Origin: DATDQA01 sp035292505
Lineage (GTDB): Bacteria; Bacteroidota; Bacteroidia; Chitinophagales; Saprospiraceae
Reading direction: 5' to 3'
DNA length: 64,000 nucleotides
Assembly: GCA_035292505.1 (NCBI GenBank)
Contig: DATDQA010000022.1
Span: 74,824 to 138,823 of the forward strand
Under the pieces are notes generated by a model, which saw nothing but the letters and a program-made list of their open reading frames with translations, made no database searches and was not told the DNA's origin. The position numbers and the translations under genes were made by a program. Shown here piece after piece: positions 1-8,814 of this stretch. Each line of letters begins with the position of its first letter. Within the stretch, counting starts at the first letter, position 1.

Positions 1-301
1 TACCGGGATGCTGCGATTTGTAAGAGACTTCATTCAACTCCTGGATTGGAAGTGCATCCATATCCGCACGCAGGGCAATTACTGCATGATCCGGATTTTG
101 ACATTCCAATATTCCAACGATGCCATAACCAGCCCACCCGGTAGTAAAGGGAATTCCAATACGCTTTAATACATCCTGCACATAACGCGCTGTCTGTGCT
201 TCTCCAAATGAAAGTTCAGGATGCATATGCAGATGCCTGCGTATTGCAATGATCTGCTGATGATGTTTTTTCGCCAGTCCATGAATGGTATCACGCAACA
301 T
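1..301 (-). CDS. M20-family amidohydrolase/peptidase, N-terminal part (cut by window edge)
   Basis: The first 100 residues of a metal-dependent amidohydrolase of the M20 family (HipO/AmhX-like N-acyl amino acid hydrolases). Visible are the family's N-terminal HMHPELSFGE segment at about residues 24-33 and the metal-site strand ALRADMDALPIQE at about residues 77-89. I chose ATG at 301 because an in-frame TGA lies four codons upstream. It is the third gene of a probable operon with recR and the glycosyltransferase (22-base gap). The catalytic remainder lies outside the window, so substrate cannot be judged. No signal peptide is visible, so it is probably cytoplasmic. Confidence 0.85.
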   Translation of the reverse strand, partial: MLRDTIHGLAKKHHQQIIAIRRHLHMHPELSFGEAQTARYVQDVLKRIGIPFTTGWAGYGIVGILECQNPDHAVIALRADMDALPIQELNEVSYKSQHPG

Positions 302-323
302 TTCGGATATCGTTCAAATACTC

Positions 324-2258
324 TTAAATGAATTGAGAAATATTCCGCAGGAAGAGATCAACGTCTCGCCATACAGTATACTCCCGTGCGTAAATGTAGT
401 TGATCATATGTATTTCGGAACTGTCGCGCAAAAAGGACCGACTGGCATCGATGGATATCACACCCTGACGCAATGCTGGTAATTCCGAAAGACCCTTGTC
501 TGCTGAATGATACCCTATCCATGTTTTTTTACCTTGAATCACTGTGAGAATATTCTGCAACTTCCTTGTCGAATCTTTTCGGAGCATTGCTGTAAACGGC
601 CATACACCAAGGAGGAAAACTGATACAACGCAATCGAAGATGCGCTTTGCACGGCGATGACTTGGATAAGCCAGGGCGAATTCGACGTCAGCTGTATACA
701 GGGTTCCTTGCGCCTTCCTTGAATCACTTCCCACAATCTGACCACTCTCGCTGCTTGAGATACGATAGGCAATGGTTGGACCGAGCTTTGACATCCATGT
801 ATTGATCTCGCTAAATGTGACATCCCGGGCAGAGAAAATCAACTCGCCGATAGCCTGCTGGCGAACAATATCCTGTAATTGCGAGATGTGCCCGATCAGT
901 GCAGGAGCGGTATCACCATTATTGGTCGCAATCCATCCGGCAATAGTTCTTTGCGCCTCAATCCTGTTAAGGAGTTCCATGATGCGACTGACCTCTTGCC
1001 TGCTCCCGACAATCGCAATGCGTCTGGGAGTACGTAACTTCTCCCGAAGATACTTGCTGATACCCGTAACCAGTGTCATGACGAAAGTGATTAGTAGCGC
1101 GGATATAAATATGACTGCGCGTGATGACCGATACTGGAGAGGCAGGATCGCATATACAACCAATATCGCGATTGTCCCGAGGCACATCCCATAGATAATA
1201 CGCCTGGTATTGCGTTGGGCATCATGTGCACCGGATAAAAAAAGAAAAAGGAGCCACAAGACTCCATAAAGGGGCAGGTTGACGTTGTAAAACCCTTCAT
1301 CAAAATGATCAGCATCGCGAAAATATAGCCGGGCCCAGAGTTTTTTTACGACAAGCATGACACCCGTTACAATCGTCGCGTCCATGAGTAACGGAAGAAT
1401 TCGGACCAAAACACGTCTGACCCCTCCCAGGAATCCGCGTACAACCACAGCCAACATAATCATCAGTTTAAACAGACCACCGTCGGTACCATGTACATGT
1501 TTCGAGACATAGATCATCATGGCTCTGTAGAAGTGTATAATGTACCGGATACTGCCACGACGCGTACTTTCCCCTTTATAGTGAATAATAGAAGGTTCTG
1601 GTAAATAGTAGTTTCGATAACCTGCTTTGACCATCCGATAGCAGAGATCGATGTCTTCCCCATACATGAAATAGTCTTCATCCAACATTCCGATATCTCT
1701 GATCACTGACATGCGCAGAAACATAAAAGCACCTGTGAGGACAGGTACGGCATGGATCTGAGCAGGATCGTTGGCTCCCAAATAATAACCATTAAAAAAC
1801 ATGGAATGTGAAAACAAAGCACTAATGCCAGTCATTTTGAAGAAAGCTGTCGACGGAGTAGGTAATCCTCGCATGGATTCAGGCAAGAACCTGCCGGTGC
1901 CATCGACCATTCGTACGCCACATGCCGATGCCTCCGGATGCGCATCCATGAATTCAATACATCGTTGAAATGTATCCTCACTAACAACTGTGTCCGGATT
2001 GAGAAGCAGTGCATACTCACCTACACTTACTTTGAGACCTTGGTTACACGCTTTCGCAAACCCTTTGTTTTCCGGATTGATGATGAGACGCACATACGGG
2101 AAATGTGATTGGACCATCTCAGCGGATTTATCTGAAGATTGATTGTCTATCACAATGATTTCACCCTGGAGACCTTCCAGTGCCCTGAAGACGGAGACAA
2201 TGCATTTCTCGAGAAAATACCTGACGTTGTAGCTTACGATGATGACGGAGAGCTTCAT
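324..2258 (-). CDS. GT2 glycosyltransferase fused to a membrane and sugar-phosphotransferase-like region
   Basis: 644 residues. Residues 1 to about 240 form a family 2 glycosyltransferase (rhamnosyltransferase/WbbL-like): VIIVSYN at the start, NPDTVV at about 88, and the EDIDLCYRMVKAGY acceptor-side motif near 205. Two or three hydrophobic stretches follow (about 265-400), then a Rossmann-like segment starting RRIAIVGS (about 412). The tail begins AKRIFDCVVSVFLLG and resembles the membrane helix of undecaprenyl-phosphate sugar phosphotransferases (WcaJ family). The tail's L-N-L-V-I-x-G-K and W-I-G-Y residues recall that family's end motif, but the usual catalytic block between helix and end motif is missing. 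It probably acts in cell-surface polysaccharide synthesis at the inner membrane, with the C-terminal part structural or regulatory (inference). recR ends 15 bases upstream. Confidence 0.8.
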   Translation of the reverse strand: MKLSVIIVSYNVRYFLEKCIVSVFRALEGLQGEIIVIDNQSSDKSAEMVQSHFPYVRLIINPENKGFAKACNQGLKVSVGEYALLLNPDTVVSEDTFQRCIEFMDAHPEASACGVRMVDGTGRFLPESMRGLPTPSTAFFKMTGISALFSHSMFFNGYYLGANDPAQIHAVPVLTGAFMFLRMSVIRDIGMLDEDYFMYGEDIDLCYRMVKAGYRNYYLPEPSIIHYKGESTRRGSIRYIIHFYRAMMIYVSKHVHGTDGGLFKLMIMLAVVVRGFLGGVRRVLVRILPLLMDATIVTGVMLVVKKLWARLYFRDADHFDEGFYNVNLPLYGVLWLLFLFLSGAHDAQRNTRRIIYGMCLGTIAILVVYAILPLQYRSSRAVIFISALLITFVMTLVTGISKYLREKLRTPRRIAIVGSRQEVSRIMELLNRIEAQRTIAGWIATNNGDTAPALIGHISQLQDIVRQQAIGELIFSARDVTFSEINTWMSKLGPTIAYRISSSESGQIVGSDSRKAQGTLYTADVEFALAYPSHRRAKRIFDCVVSVFLLGVWPFTAMLRKDSTRKLQNILTVIQGKKTWIGYHSADKGLSELPALRQGVISIDASRSFLRDSSEIHMINYIYAREYTVWRDVDLFLRNISQFI

Positions 2259-2273
2259 GCCAGCTGCCTCGTC

Positions 2274-2903
2274 TCAGACTGGATGAACGAGATGAGCATC
2301 CAGGATATATGGCCTGCGTGATAAAATCGATTTACCCAGAGTATGTTCATCCGCGTATTCGAGCTCTCCCCCGAATGACACACCCCTGGCAATCACCGAT
2401 ATTTTGATATCAAGATCAGCCAGACGCTGTGAAATGAAGTACATCGTTGTCTCACCTTCGATTGTAGGATTAATTGCCATGATAATCTCCCGGATACTAT
2501 ACTCGCTGATTCTTGACATGAGCGAAGCAATATTCAATTTATCCGGGCCTATTCCATCGATCGGCGAAATCACGCCTCCGAGGACATGGTACATCCCACG
2601 ATAGTGGGCAGTGTCCTCTATGGCCATGACATCGCGCACACCCTCCACAAGGCATATCAGGCTGTGATCCCGTTTGGGGTCAGCGCAAATATGACATACA
2701 GGTCCATCTGAAAGATTGTGGCATTGTCGACATTCGAGAATGCCGTCGACAGCATCAGTGAGACTCACCGATAAAGCTTTGGCAAGCTGAGGATCTTTTT
2801 GCACAAGATGTAAGGCAAGGCGTAAGGCAGTTTTCTTGCCAATGCCCGGAAGCCGTGCAAAATTGTCTACCGTGGAAGAAAGGAGGGCAGATGAAAATTT
2901 CAT
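2274..2903 (-). CDS. recR: Recombination mediator protein RecR
   Basis: 209 residues, normal length for RecR, which loads RecA with RecF/RecO at gaps in damaged DNA. In order: the helix-hairpin-helix LPGIGKKTALRLALHL, the four-cysteine zinc module CRQCHNLSDGPVCHIC at about 57-72, a Toprim domain containing CLVEGVRDVMAIE, and the C-terminal ARGVSFGGELEYAD segment. Nothing is missing. It is the first gene of a minus-strand operon with the glycosyltransferase and the M20 hydrolase, a partnership with no obvious functional link. A TAATTTTG box ends only five bases before the ATG, so the transcript may have almost no leader. Confidence 0.97.
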   Translation of the reverse strand: MKFSSALLSSTVDNFARLPGIGKKTALRLALHLVQKDPQLAKALSVSLTDAVDGILECRQCHNLSDGPVCHICADPKRDHSLICLVEGVRDVMAIEDTAHYRGMYHVLGGVISPIDGIGPDKLNIASLMSRISEYSIREIIMAINPTIEGETTMYFISQRLADLDIKISVIARGVSFGGELEYADEHTLGKSILSRRPYILDAHLVHPV

Positions 2904-2907
2904 GCGC

Positions 2908-2915
2908 CAAAATTA
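2908..2915 (-). promoter_or_regulatory. Bacteroidota -7 box for recR operon
   Basis: TAATTTTG on the minus strand matches the Bacteroidota -7 consensus TAnnTTTG. It ends five bases before the recR ATG, so transcription would begin at or next to the start codon. No TTTG is seen about 20 bases further upstream, so support is the -7 box and its position only. Confidence 0.45.
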
Positions 2916-2992
2916 GAAATATCGCTTGACTGGGATAAACACCCAATTTGAGTTTCAATCGCAGGTGGCAAGCCTGCCATATGGAATATATC

Positions 2993-3000
2993 TATTTTCG
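2993..3000 (+). promoter_or_regulatory. Bacteroidota -7 box for the E2 gene
   Basis: TATTTTCG fits TAnnTTYG and lies 28 bases before the ATG at 3029. It argues against the in-frame ATG at 2948, which lies upstream of the box. No clear -33 element is seen. Confidence 0.4.
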
Positions 3001-3028
3001 TCAGGCGAATCAAACAAAAAAGAACACG

Positions 3029-4261
3029 ATGGCGGAAGTAATTCGCATGCCCCGGCTAAGCGATACCATGGAAGAAGGAGTTATTGTAGCCTGGCACAAA
3101 AAAGTAGGCGATAAAGTAGCCCCTGGTGATGTGCTTGCAGAAGTGGAAACAGATAAGGCGACGATGGATCTCGAAAGTTTTCACGATGGCTATCTCCTGT
3201 ATATCGGAGTTCAAAAAGGTGCTGTCCCCGTAGATGGTGTCCTGGCGGTAATAGGGAAGCAAGGTGAGGACTATAAGGCCGCCCTGGAGTCACTGCCCGT
3301 CACTGGTAATGGAAAGAAGAGCCCGGCGGCAAGCAGTAGCGCGCAAATACCCGAGTCAGAAGTGACAGAAAAAACATCTGAATCAGCCGCGTCAGGGACT
3401 GCTGAGGAGAGAATCAAAGCTTCTCCACTTGCAAAGACGATAGCACGTGAAACCGGAGTGGATTTGTCTAAGATCCAGGGAAGTGGAGACCAGGGCCGGA
3501 TCGTGAAGCGTGACGTGGAAGGTGCTGCAAGTAAAAAGATCTCATCGAAACCTTCGGTCCAGCCTTTAACCGCCGGGGGCTATGAAGATGTCGCATTATC
3601 TCAAATGCGTAAGACTATCGCCAGACGACTTACAGAAAGCAAGTTTTCGGCCCCTCATTTCTATCTCACAATGGAAATTGATATGTCGCAAGCTGTCGAA
3701 GACCGTAAACGCATCAATAATATACTGGATGAGGCTACACGTATTTCTTACAATGATCTCGTGATAAAAGCTTGTGCACTCACCCTACTACGCCATCCAA
3801 AAGTGAATGCATCCTGGATGGAAAATGCAATCCGGATGCACAAGGAAATACACATTGGCGTAGCCGTGGCAGTCGATGATGGATTGCTTGTTCCGGTAAT
3901 CCGGCAAACGCCACTCAAGACATTGACAGAAATTCATACTGAAGTTGTAGATCTTGCGGAAAGAGCTCGTATCAAGCGCCTGCAGCCAGAGGAAATGCAA
4001 GGCAATACATTTACAGTATCCAACCTTGGGATGTTTGGCATTGAAGAGTTTACCGCCATCATCAATCCACCTGATGCCTGCATTCTTGCGGTAGGTGCCA
4101 TTGTAGAAAAACCAGTGGTAAGAAATAGCGCAATCACAATAGCTCACTTGATGAAAGTGACACTCTCTTGTGATCATCGCGTTGTGGATGGTGCAACAGG
4201 AGCGCAGTTCTTAAAAACCCTGAAGCAGTTATTGGAAAATCCTGTAAGCATGCTCGCTTAA
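3029..4261 (+). CDS. Dihydrolipoamide acetyltransferase (E2), probably of pyruvate dehydrogenase
   Basis: 410 residues from the ATG at 3029. Residues 1-76 form a lipoyl domain with the lipoylated lysine at about 43 in ETDKATMDLES. A low-complexity Ala/Ser/Glu linker follows, then a peripheral subunit-binding domain (about 133-170, SPLAKTIARETGVDLSKIQG) that docks E1 or E3, then the acetyltransferase core ending in the SCDHRVVDGATG active-site motif. The enzyme transfers acetyl groups from lipoamide to CoA in the cytoplasm. The opening MPRLSDTMEEG favours the pyruvate enzyme over 2-oxoglutarate or branched-chain E2. E1 and E3 genes are not adjacent. An in-frame ATG at 2948 would add 27 residues unlike the family, so I rejected it. 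Confidence 0.92.
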   Translation: MAEVIRMPRLSDTMEEGVIVAWHKKVGDKVAPGDVLAEVETDKATMDLESFHDGYLLYIGVQKGAVPVDGVLAVIGKQGEDYKAALESLPVTGNGKKSPAASSSAQIPESEVTEKTSESAASGTAEERIKASPLAKTIARETGVDLSKIQGSGDQGRIVKRDVEGAASKKISSKPSVQPLTAGGYEDVALSQMRKTIARRLTESKFSAPHFYLTMEIDMSQAVEDRKRINNILDEATRISYNDLVIKACALTLLRHPKVNASWMENAIRMHKEIHIGVAVAVDDGLLVPVIRQTPLKTLTEIHTEVVDLAERARIKRLQPEEMQGNTFTVSNLGMFGIEEFTAIINPPDACILAVGAIVEKPVVRNSAITIAHLMKVTLSCDHRVVDGATGAQFLKTLKQLLENPVSMLA

Positions 4262-4286
4262 ATTGTTACAGAGCATGAACGAAATA

Positions 4287-4318
4287 AAAAAAGGCGATCC
4301 GTTACGACCGCCTTTTTT
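4287..4318. terminator. Bidirectional terminator between E2 gene and ompA-like gene
   Basis: Inverted repeat aaaaaaggcg (4287-4296) and cgcctttttt (4309-4318) around a 12-base loop. The A and T tracts flank the GC core, so it can end transcription from both converging genes. Confidence 0.85.
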
Positions 4319-4350
4319 ATTTATTATGATGACTTTAAATGACTCATTAA

Positions 4351-6138
4351 TCAAGGGCGATATCCGGAATTGCGATTCCCGCTATACTTCGAACCTGGAC
4401 GTGATGATCCGGGAGATTTTTCACCTGCGTCTGGTCCGGTAGGTTTAGCCATTTCCTGATCATCAGAGCCCGCTACGCTGAATTCCACTCTTCTGTTCAT
4501 ATAGTGTTGCATTTCCTGATTTCTTGGGATCGAGTGATGATCAGGAAGATCCGGTACGAGTGTCTCAGATTCTCCACTATACATGAGTACGAACCTATCC
4601 CGTGGTATTCCATAACGTGATACCAGGAAATTGATGGCTTCATTTGCTCTGTTGTATGAAAGCACTCTGTTGTACTCATCCGGATTTCTATTGTCTGCAT
4701 AGCCCTGGGCGACAACCCTGATATTGGGATGTGTTTTCATGACGGTTGCGACGTGATGTAACTGGCCATAGAACTCGGGCTTCACAAAATATTTATCCAG
4801 GTCAAAATGCACCATTGGAAGGAACCAGTCGACTTTTGCAGCAGGCCTTGAGTTGATAAGATCAACCACCTCTTCTTCTGTCAGATATTCCGGCACCTGT
4901 GCAACACCATCACTGTTGATTGTATAACCAGGAGGCGAGAACCGCTCCTTGTCCTTATAATCTGGAATGCCATCACCATCACTATCTAATGTCACACCAC
5001 GCGTATCTACAGGGCTACCTGCCGGTGTGTTTTTTTCCGCATCGATCATATCAATCACACCATCGCCATCGCTATCAGTAAGGTCGAATTTAGGACGCTG
5101 CTTGAGCTCAGCAATATCACTATACGGAGCATCAAGTGGATTCAGCCAATAAAGTGGCTCCGTAGATTTTTCAAAACTCCCCAAATTAATTCCCAGGCGC
5201 AGGCTGGTATAGTGTCCGAGGTCGTTACTTGTGGATTCATCGACATCAGACTGTCTATCATACCCATCCCACAGATCCGAGTCTACCCACATAATCTGAT
5301 GTTCGATACCGAGATTTAGACGTTTCGACAATTTTCTGCTCAATCCGGTAGAGAATACAAAATGATAGAGCACAGTCCTGTCATCCCCGAGTTTTGCAAT
5401 TTTTTTCTCAATCCCACCTTCGGTTTCGTAATCGTCATCTAAGAGATCTTTGAGATTACTCCGAGCTTCTTTTCTATCGGACAGGTTATCCAGATTCAGA
5501 CCTGATGTGACAGAGGCAAAATCATATGGACTATCACCATCAAACAGATTTAAAGTGACGTCCGGTGCATTCAAACCGATACCGAATCCCACATATCCGT
5601 TCCATTTGTTCCGGGCCTGGTGAAACAAGATATTGCCGATGTTCACGATAGCCTCAACAGATCCGGCAATTGTAGTGGCTTTGTAATTTCTGTGAATATC
5701 CTGTCCTTCATATACTCCAAACACAGCATCGCCTCCGTTTTGCTCAAATGCTCTTTCGGCTCTGAATGTCTTATAACTAGTTCCGCGGGCATCTGCACCT
5801 TTCGAAGTTGTGTATTGTACACCGACGCGTATTGAGAGTACATAATTGACTGCTCTCCTCAGAGAAAGTCCGACTCCAAAACCACTGGGGGCTACTGATT
5901 CTACATCACCAGAAATGAATGCATGGCCTGCATTGATGCCCAGTTCCCACATATGTTTGGGTCTTGCAGGGTACTTACTTTGCCCCAATCGCCACTGTTG
6001 GTTTTGTTCGGCATCAACAGTCATTTCGTCGCTAATGATCGGCGCATTAAATGGGTCGTCCTCCTGGGCAATGGCAACTCCTGAAAACGCTGTCAGTGCC
6101 GAAAAGAGAACAATGAATTTAAATGTCATATGGTACAT
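4351..6138 (-). CDS. OmpA-family outer-membrane protein with calcium-type repeats
   Basis: 595 residues. A signal peptide (residues 1 to about 25, cleavage near VAIAQ) is followed by a beta-strand-rich region to about 330, probably a membrane barrel. Next come two thrombospondin type 3-like calcium motifs (DSDGDGVIDMID and DSDGDGIPDYKD, about 355-400). The OmpA/MotB peptidoglycan-binding domain (about 440-560) carries QGYADNRNPDEYNRVLSYNRA. A Gly/Ser/Pro/Arg-rich tail ends the protein. It probably links outer membrane and wall, as OmpA/PorF-like proteins do. It stands alone, with its own well-formed promoter upstream. An alternative start lies three codons in, at 6129. Confidence 0.88.
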   Translation of the reverse strand: MYHMTFKFIVLFSALTAFSGVAIAQEDDPFNAPIISDEMTVDAEQNQQWRLGQSKYPARPKHMWELGINAGHAFISGDVESVAPSGFGVGLSLRRAVNYVLSIRVGVQYTTSKGADARGTSYKTFRAERAFEQNGGDAVFGVYEGQDIHRNYKATTIAGSVEAIVNIGNILFHQARNKWNGYVGFGIGLNAPDVTLNLFDGDSPYDFASVTSGLNLDNLSDRKEARSNLKDLLDDDYETEGGIEKKIAKLGDDRTVLYHFVFSTGLSRKLSKRLNLGIEHQIMWVDSDLWDGYDRQSDVDESTSNDLGHYTSLRLGINLGSFEKSTEPLYWLNPLDAPYSDIAELKQRPKFDLTDSDGDGVIDMIDAEKNTPAGSPVDTRGVTLDSDGDGIPDYKDKERFSPPGYTINSDGVAQVPEYLTEEEVVDLINSRPAAKVDWFLPMVHFDLDKYFVKPEFYGQLHHVATVMKTHPNIRVVAQGYADNRNPDEYNRVLSYNRANEAINFLVSRYGIPRDRFVLMYSGESETLVPDLPDHHSIPRNQEMQHYMNRRVEFSVAGSDDQEMAKPTGPDAGEKSPGSSRPGSKYSGNRNSGYRP

Positions 6139-6172
6139 TTTTTTAGTTTCTATTTAATTGATCAATAAGTGA

Positions 6173-6204
6173 CAAACTTACCTTAAATTTTAAAAATCCT
6201 CAAA
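6173..6204 (-). promoter_or_regulatory. Complete Bacteroidota promoter of the ompA-like gene
   Basis: On the minus strand TTTG (6204-6201), a 20-base spacer and TAAGTTTG (6180-6173) match the Bacteroidota consensus TTTG-N19-21-TAnnTTTG exactly. The start codon at 6138 gives a leader of roughly 30 bases. It is the best-formed promoter in the window. Confidence 0.75.
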
Positions 6205-6349
6205 TCTCAAGCCGGAATATGTGATTCACTGAAAAAGAGATAAGCCACAATTGCTACAGTTCTAGAGGGGAGAATGCTATGCAAAACTGTTTCAAATATG
6301 ACAAAAAAACCTGTATTGCCCTAAATCAGCATGGATTTTATTCATATGG

Positions 6350-7426
6350 ATGATAAAATTAATATGTATTTTGTGGCAAAAAGAAATGTTAGAGCATTGG
6401 ATCCAGCCTCAGAAGAGCCCTGCATTTCATGAGGAATACCTCGGTGACGACCGCATAGGTCGTAATCTTTCAATAATGTCAGATCATCACACCCCGTCAG
6501 GTAATCGTGAAGTGGCGCTTATCGGAGCCGATACGCGTTGGGCCAAGCTCGTGCGACATCATCTATATCAATATACACATCGGATGCCAGATATCCGAAT
6601 ATATGACCTTGGCGACTTGCGTAGACAAGATCCGGATTTCGTGATTGGTCCACTTATCGAACTCCTTTCCAGCCAGATCTGCCCTCTCCTTATCGGTACA
6701 AATCTGGGTGTCATGAATGCAGTTCGTCAAGGGCTCATGCAGATGAGAAATACATTTCGTCCTGTTGTGATTCACGAGAGTATCCCTGAATCGTTGATCA
6801 CTCATGATAAACCACTTGTAATAGGTGTGCAACAGCACTTGATTCCCAAACATATCCCACGACATGTTCATGCAATGCATTTGAGTGATGCCAGAAATGC
6901 GATGAGTGAAGCTGAGACCATGATCCGAGACTCAAATGGCCTCGTATTCGACTTGACAGCGATGTCTGTTGTAGACATGCCGGCTCAGAAATCTTCTTCC
7001 TCCAGTGGCTTTTGTACTGAAGAAGCGTGTATGCTGATGCGATTTGCTGGTTTGCACGCAGATACAAGAGCAGTGATGATCACCGGGCATGATCCGATGT
7101 CCCTTCAACTCGATACCAGTGCGAATACCACTGCTCAATTGATATGGTATTTTCTGGAAGCATTTAATCAGTGTATTGTTGAGGATCCTTTGGGGAGTCC
7201 CCATTACACGTCATATTCTGTCCATCTCGAGCAATATGATACCGGATTCAAATTCTACAAAAGTGAGCGAACAGGAAGATGGTGGGTACAATTGCTTTCC
7301 GGAATCCGTGAACCAGTATTTCCATGTACCTACAGAGACTATCAGAGTGCTACAAATGGCCTGGTCTCCGACCGACTCATTTCCTGTACAAATGCCTCAC
7401 TGGAAAGCAGTAAGCAGACTTTCTAG
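6350..7426 (+). CDS. Arginase/formimidoylglutamase-fold protein with degenerate metal site
   Basis: 358 residues. The overall plan (an alpha/beta domain with FDLTAMSVVDMP near 200-212 and the final GTGR-W-like end) resembles the ureohydrolase family, in a divergent Bacteroidota form. In active members two Mn ions are held by GGDHS, DAHxD and DxDxxDP. Here the corresponding places read GTNLG (about 114), IHESIP (about 140) and DLTAMSVVDMP, so most acidic and histidine ligands are gone. Hydrolase activity is therefore doubtful, and a structural or regulatory role is possible (inference). The start may instead be the ATG at 6386. The 3' end overlaps the end of murF by 30 bases on the opposite strand. 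Family assignment is moderate, function unknown. Confidence 0.55.
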   Translation: MIKLICILWQKEMLEHWIQPQKSPAFHEEYLGDDRIGRNLSIMSDHHTPSGNREVALIGADTRWAKLVRHHLYQYTHRMPDIRIYDLGDLRRQDPDFVIGPLIELLSSQICPLLIGTNLGVMNAVRQGLMQMRNTFRPVVIHESIPESLITHDKPLVIGVQQHLIPKHIPRHVHAMHLSDARNAMSEAETMIRDSNGLVFDLTAMSVVDMPAQKSSSSSGFCTEEACMLMRFAGLHADTRAVMITGHDPMSLQLDTSANTTAQLIWYFLEAFNQCIVEDPLGSPHYTSYSVHLEQYDTGFKFYKSERTGRWWVQLLSGIREPVFPCTYRDYQSATNGLVSDRLISCTNASLESSKQTF

Positions 7427-8716
7427 ATGCATCGCTCGTGAACCCTTGATCAAAATCAGGGCCTCTTCCGGAAGGTCATGAGATAAGGCCCGTATCAGAT
7501 CTTCTACTTGAGCATACCATTGCATATGAAAATAGTCAGCAGCTATTTTAAACTGTACTCCAATAAAAATCGTCGTGGTCTCTTTCGCCCCTGCTGCAAG
7601 TCTTGCAATCTCCAGGTGTTCAGAAGCTGAATATTCTCCCAACTCCATCATCGCACCTAAAATCATGAATTTGCAAGGATGTTTGATAGATGCGAAGCTT
7701 TTTATTGCGGATATCATGCTGGTGGGATTGGCATTATAGGCATCCAGAATGAACGTATTGGAATCCAATGTGACATATTGCGCCCGGTTATTGTCCGGGA
7801 TATAGGAGGAAATGGCATCACAGATTTTGGATCCTTCAATCTCAAAGTATAATCCGATTGCAATAGCTGTCGCAATATTTGCGAGATTGAATTCACCAAA
7901 GAGAGCACTCGTTGCAATCCATACATTGTCCTGTGCATCTCTGAACGATAAAGAGCAGCCTGACGACCATTGGTTTGAAGTAAATCGATAGTGATCTACG
8001 GAATATTGCGTTTGCAGATCGAATCCATAAAATATCTTTTTGGATACACGGTCCGATAATTCAGTCAAAAACGCCTCATTCCTATTCACAAATGCAACAC
8101 CTCCGCTTTTTCTAATGCTATCATATAGTTCAGACTTGGCACGCTTGACACCTTCTATGCCACCGAAGCCCTCGAGATGCGCTTTTCCAATATTCGTAAC
8201 AATGCCGTGTGTCGGATGCGCCAGCCGACAAAGTAAATTGATTTCCCCGGGATGATTAGCACCCATCTCTACAATTGCTACCTGATCAGTTGACTTAATT
8301 GACAAGATTGTAAGAGGTACACCGATGTGATTATTGAGATTCCCCTGCGTAGCGCGAACTAAAAAGGTAGAAGAGAGCACCCCGAAGATAAGTTCCTTCG
8401 TCGTTGTCTTTCCATTTGATCCCGTAATAGCCAGGACCGGAATCTTGAGTTGATTTCTATGATGTTGTGCGAGCTGTTGTAAAACCTCCAATGGCTCTTC
8501 GACAACGATTACTCCTTGCTTTTCCGCATAGGTTCCGGGTCGAACAATTGCGACACTTGCACCCAGATCTACTGCTCTTGCACCATAGTCAGATCCATCA
8601 ACATGTTCCCCTTTCAAGCCAAAAAATAAACAGCCAGGCGTGATTTTTCGCGAGTCTGTAGAGATCACGGGACATTTGTGATACAATGAGTATAGGAGAA
8701 AGATCAGCTCATCCAT
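7397..8716 (-). CDS. murF: UDP-N-acetylmuramoyl-tripeptide:D-alanyl-D-alanine ligase
   Basis: 439 residues, normal for MurF, which adds D-Ala-D-Ala to the UDP-MurNAc-tripeptide in the cytoplasm, the last soluble step of peptidoglycan precursor synthesis. The N-terminal Mur domain has STDSRKITPGCLFFGLKG. The ATP loop is TGSNGKTTTKE (about 108-118), followed by the conserved NHIGVPLT and NPTSM segments. It lies directly downstream of gldJ on the same strand, but a terminator separates them, so murF is probably transcribed from its own promoter. No matching -7 box was found. Confidence 0.96.
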   Translation of the reverse strand: MDELIFLLYSLYHKCPVISTDSRKITPGCLFFGLKGEHVDGSDYGARAVDLGASVAIVRPGTYAEKQGVIVVEEPLEVLQQLAQHHRNQLKIPVLAITGSNGKTTTKELIFGVLSSTFLVRATQGNLNNHIGVPLTILSIKSTDQVAIVEMGANHPGEINLLCRLAHPTHGIVTNIGKAHLEGFGGIEGVKRAKSELYDSIRKSGGVAFVNRNEAFLTELSDRVSKKIFYGFDLQTQYSVDHYRFTSNQWSSGCSLSFRDAQDNVWIATSALFGEFNLANIATAIAIGLYFEIEGSKICDAISSYIPDNNRAQYVTLDSNTFILDAYNANPTSMISAIKSFASIKHPCKFMILGAMMELGEYSASEHLEIARLAAGAKETTTIFIGVQFKIAADYFHMQWYAQVEDLIRALSHDLPEEALILIKGSRAMHLESLLTAFQ

Positions 8717-8748
8717 GAAAGATCAAAATGCGTTAAACACTAAAAAAC

Positions 8749-8782
8749 AAATCCTCACACCGGATTCCCAATGTGAGGATTT
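8749..8782 (-). terminator. Terminator after gldJ
   Basis: Perfect 11-bp inverted repeat (aaatcctcaca at 8749-8759, tgtgaggattt at 8772-8782) with a 12-base loop. Read on the minus strand it is followed by a run of T. It separates gldJ from murF. Confidence 0.85.
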
Positions 8783-8814
8783 TGAAAAAACAGGTGCTTT
8801 GACCAGTTTTAGAA

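Noticed and set aside
2948..3028. In-frame extension of the E2 gene to an upstream ATG
   Set aside because: The added residues do not resemble any lipoyl-domain protein, and a promoter box lies inside the added part.
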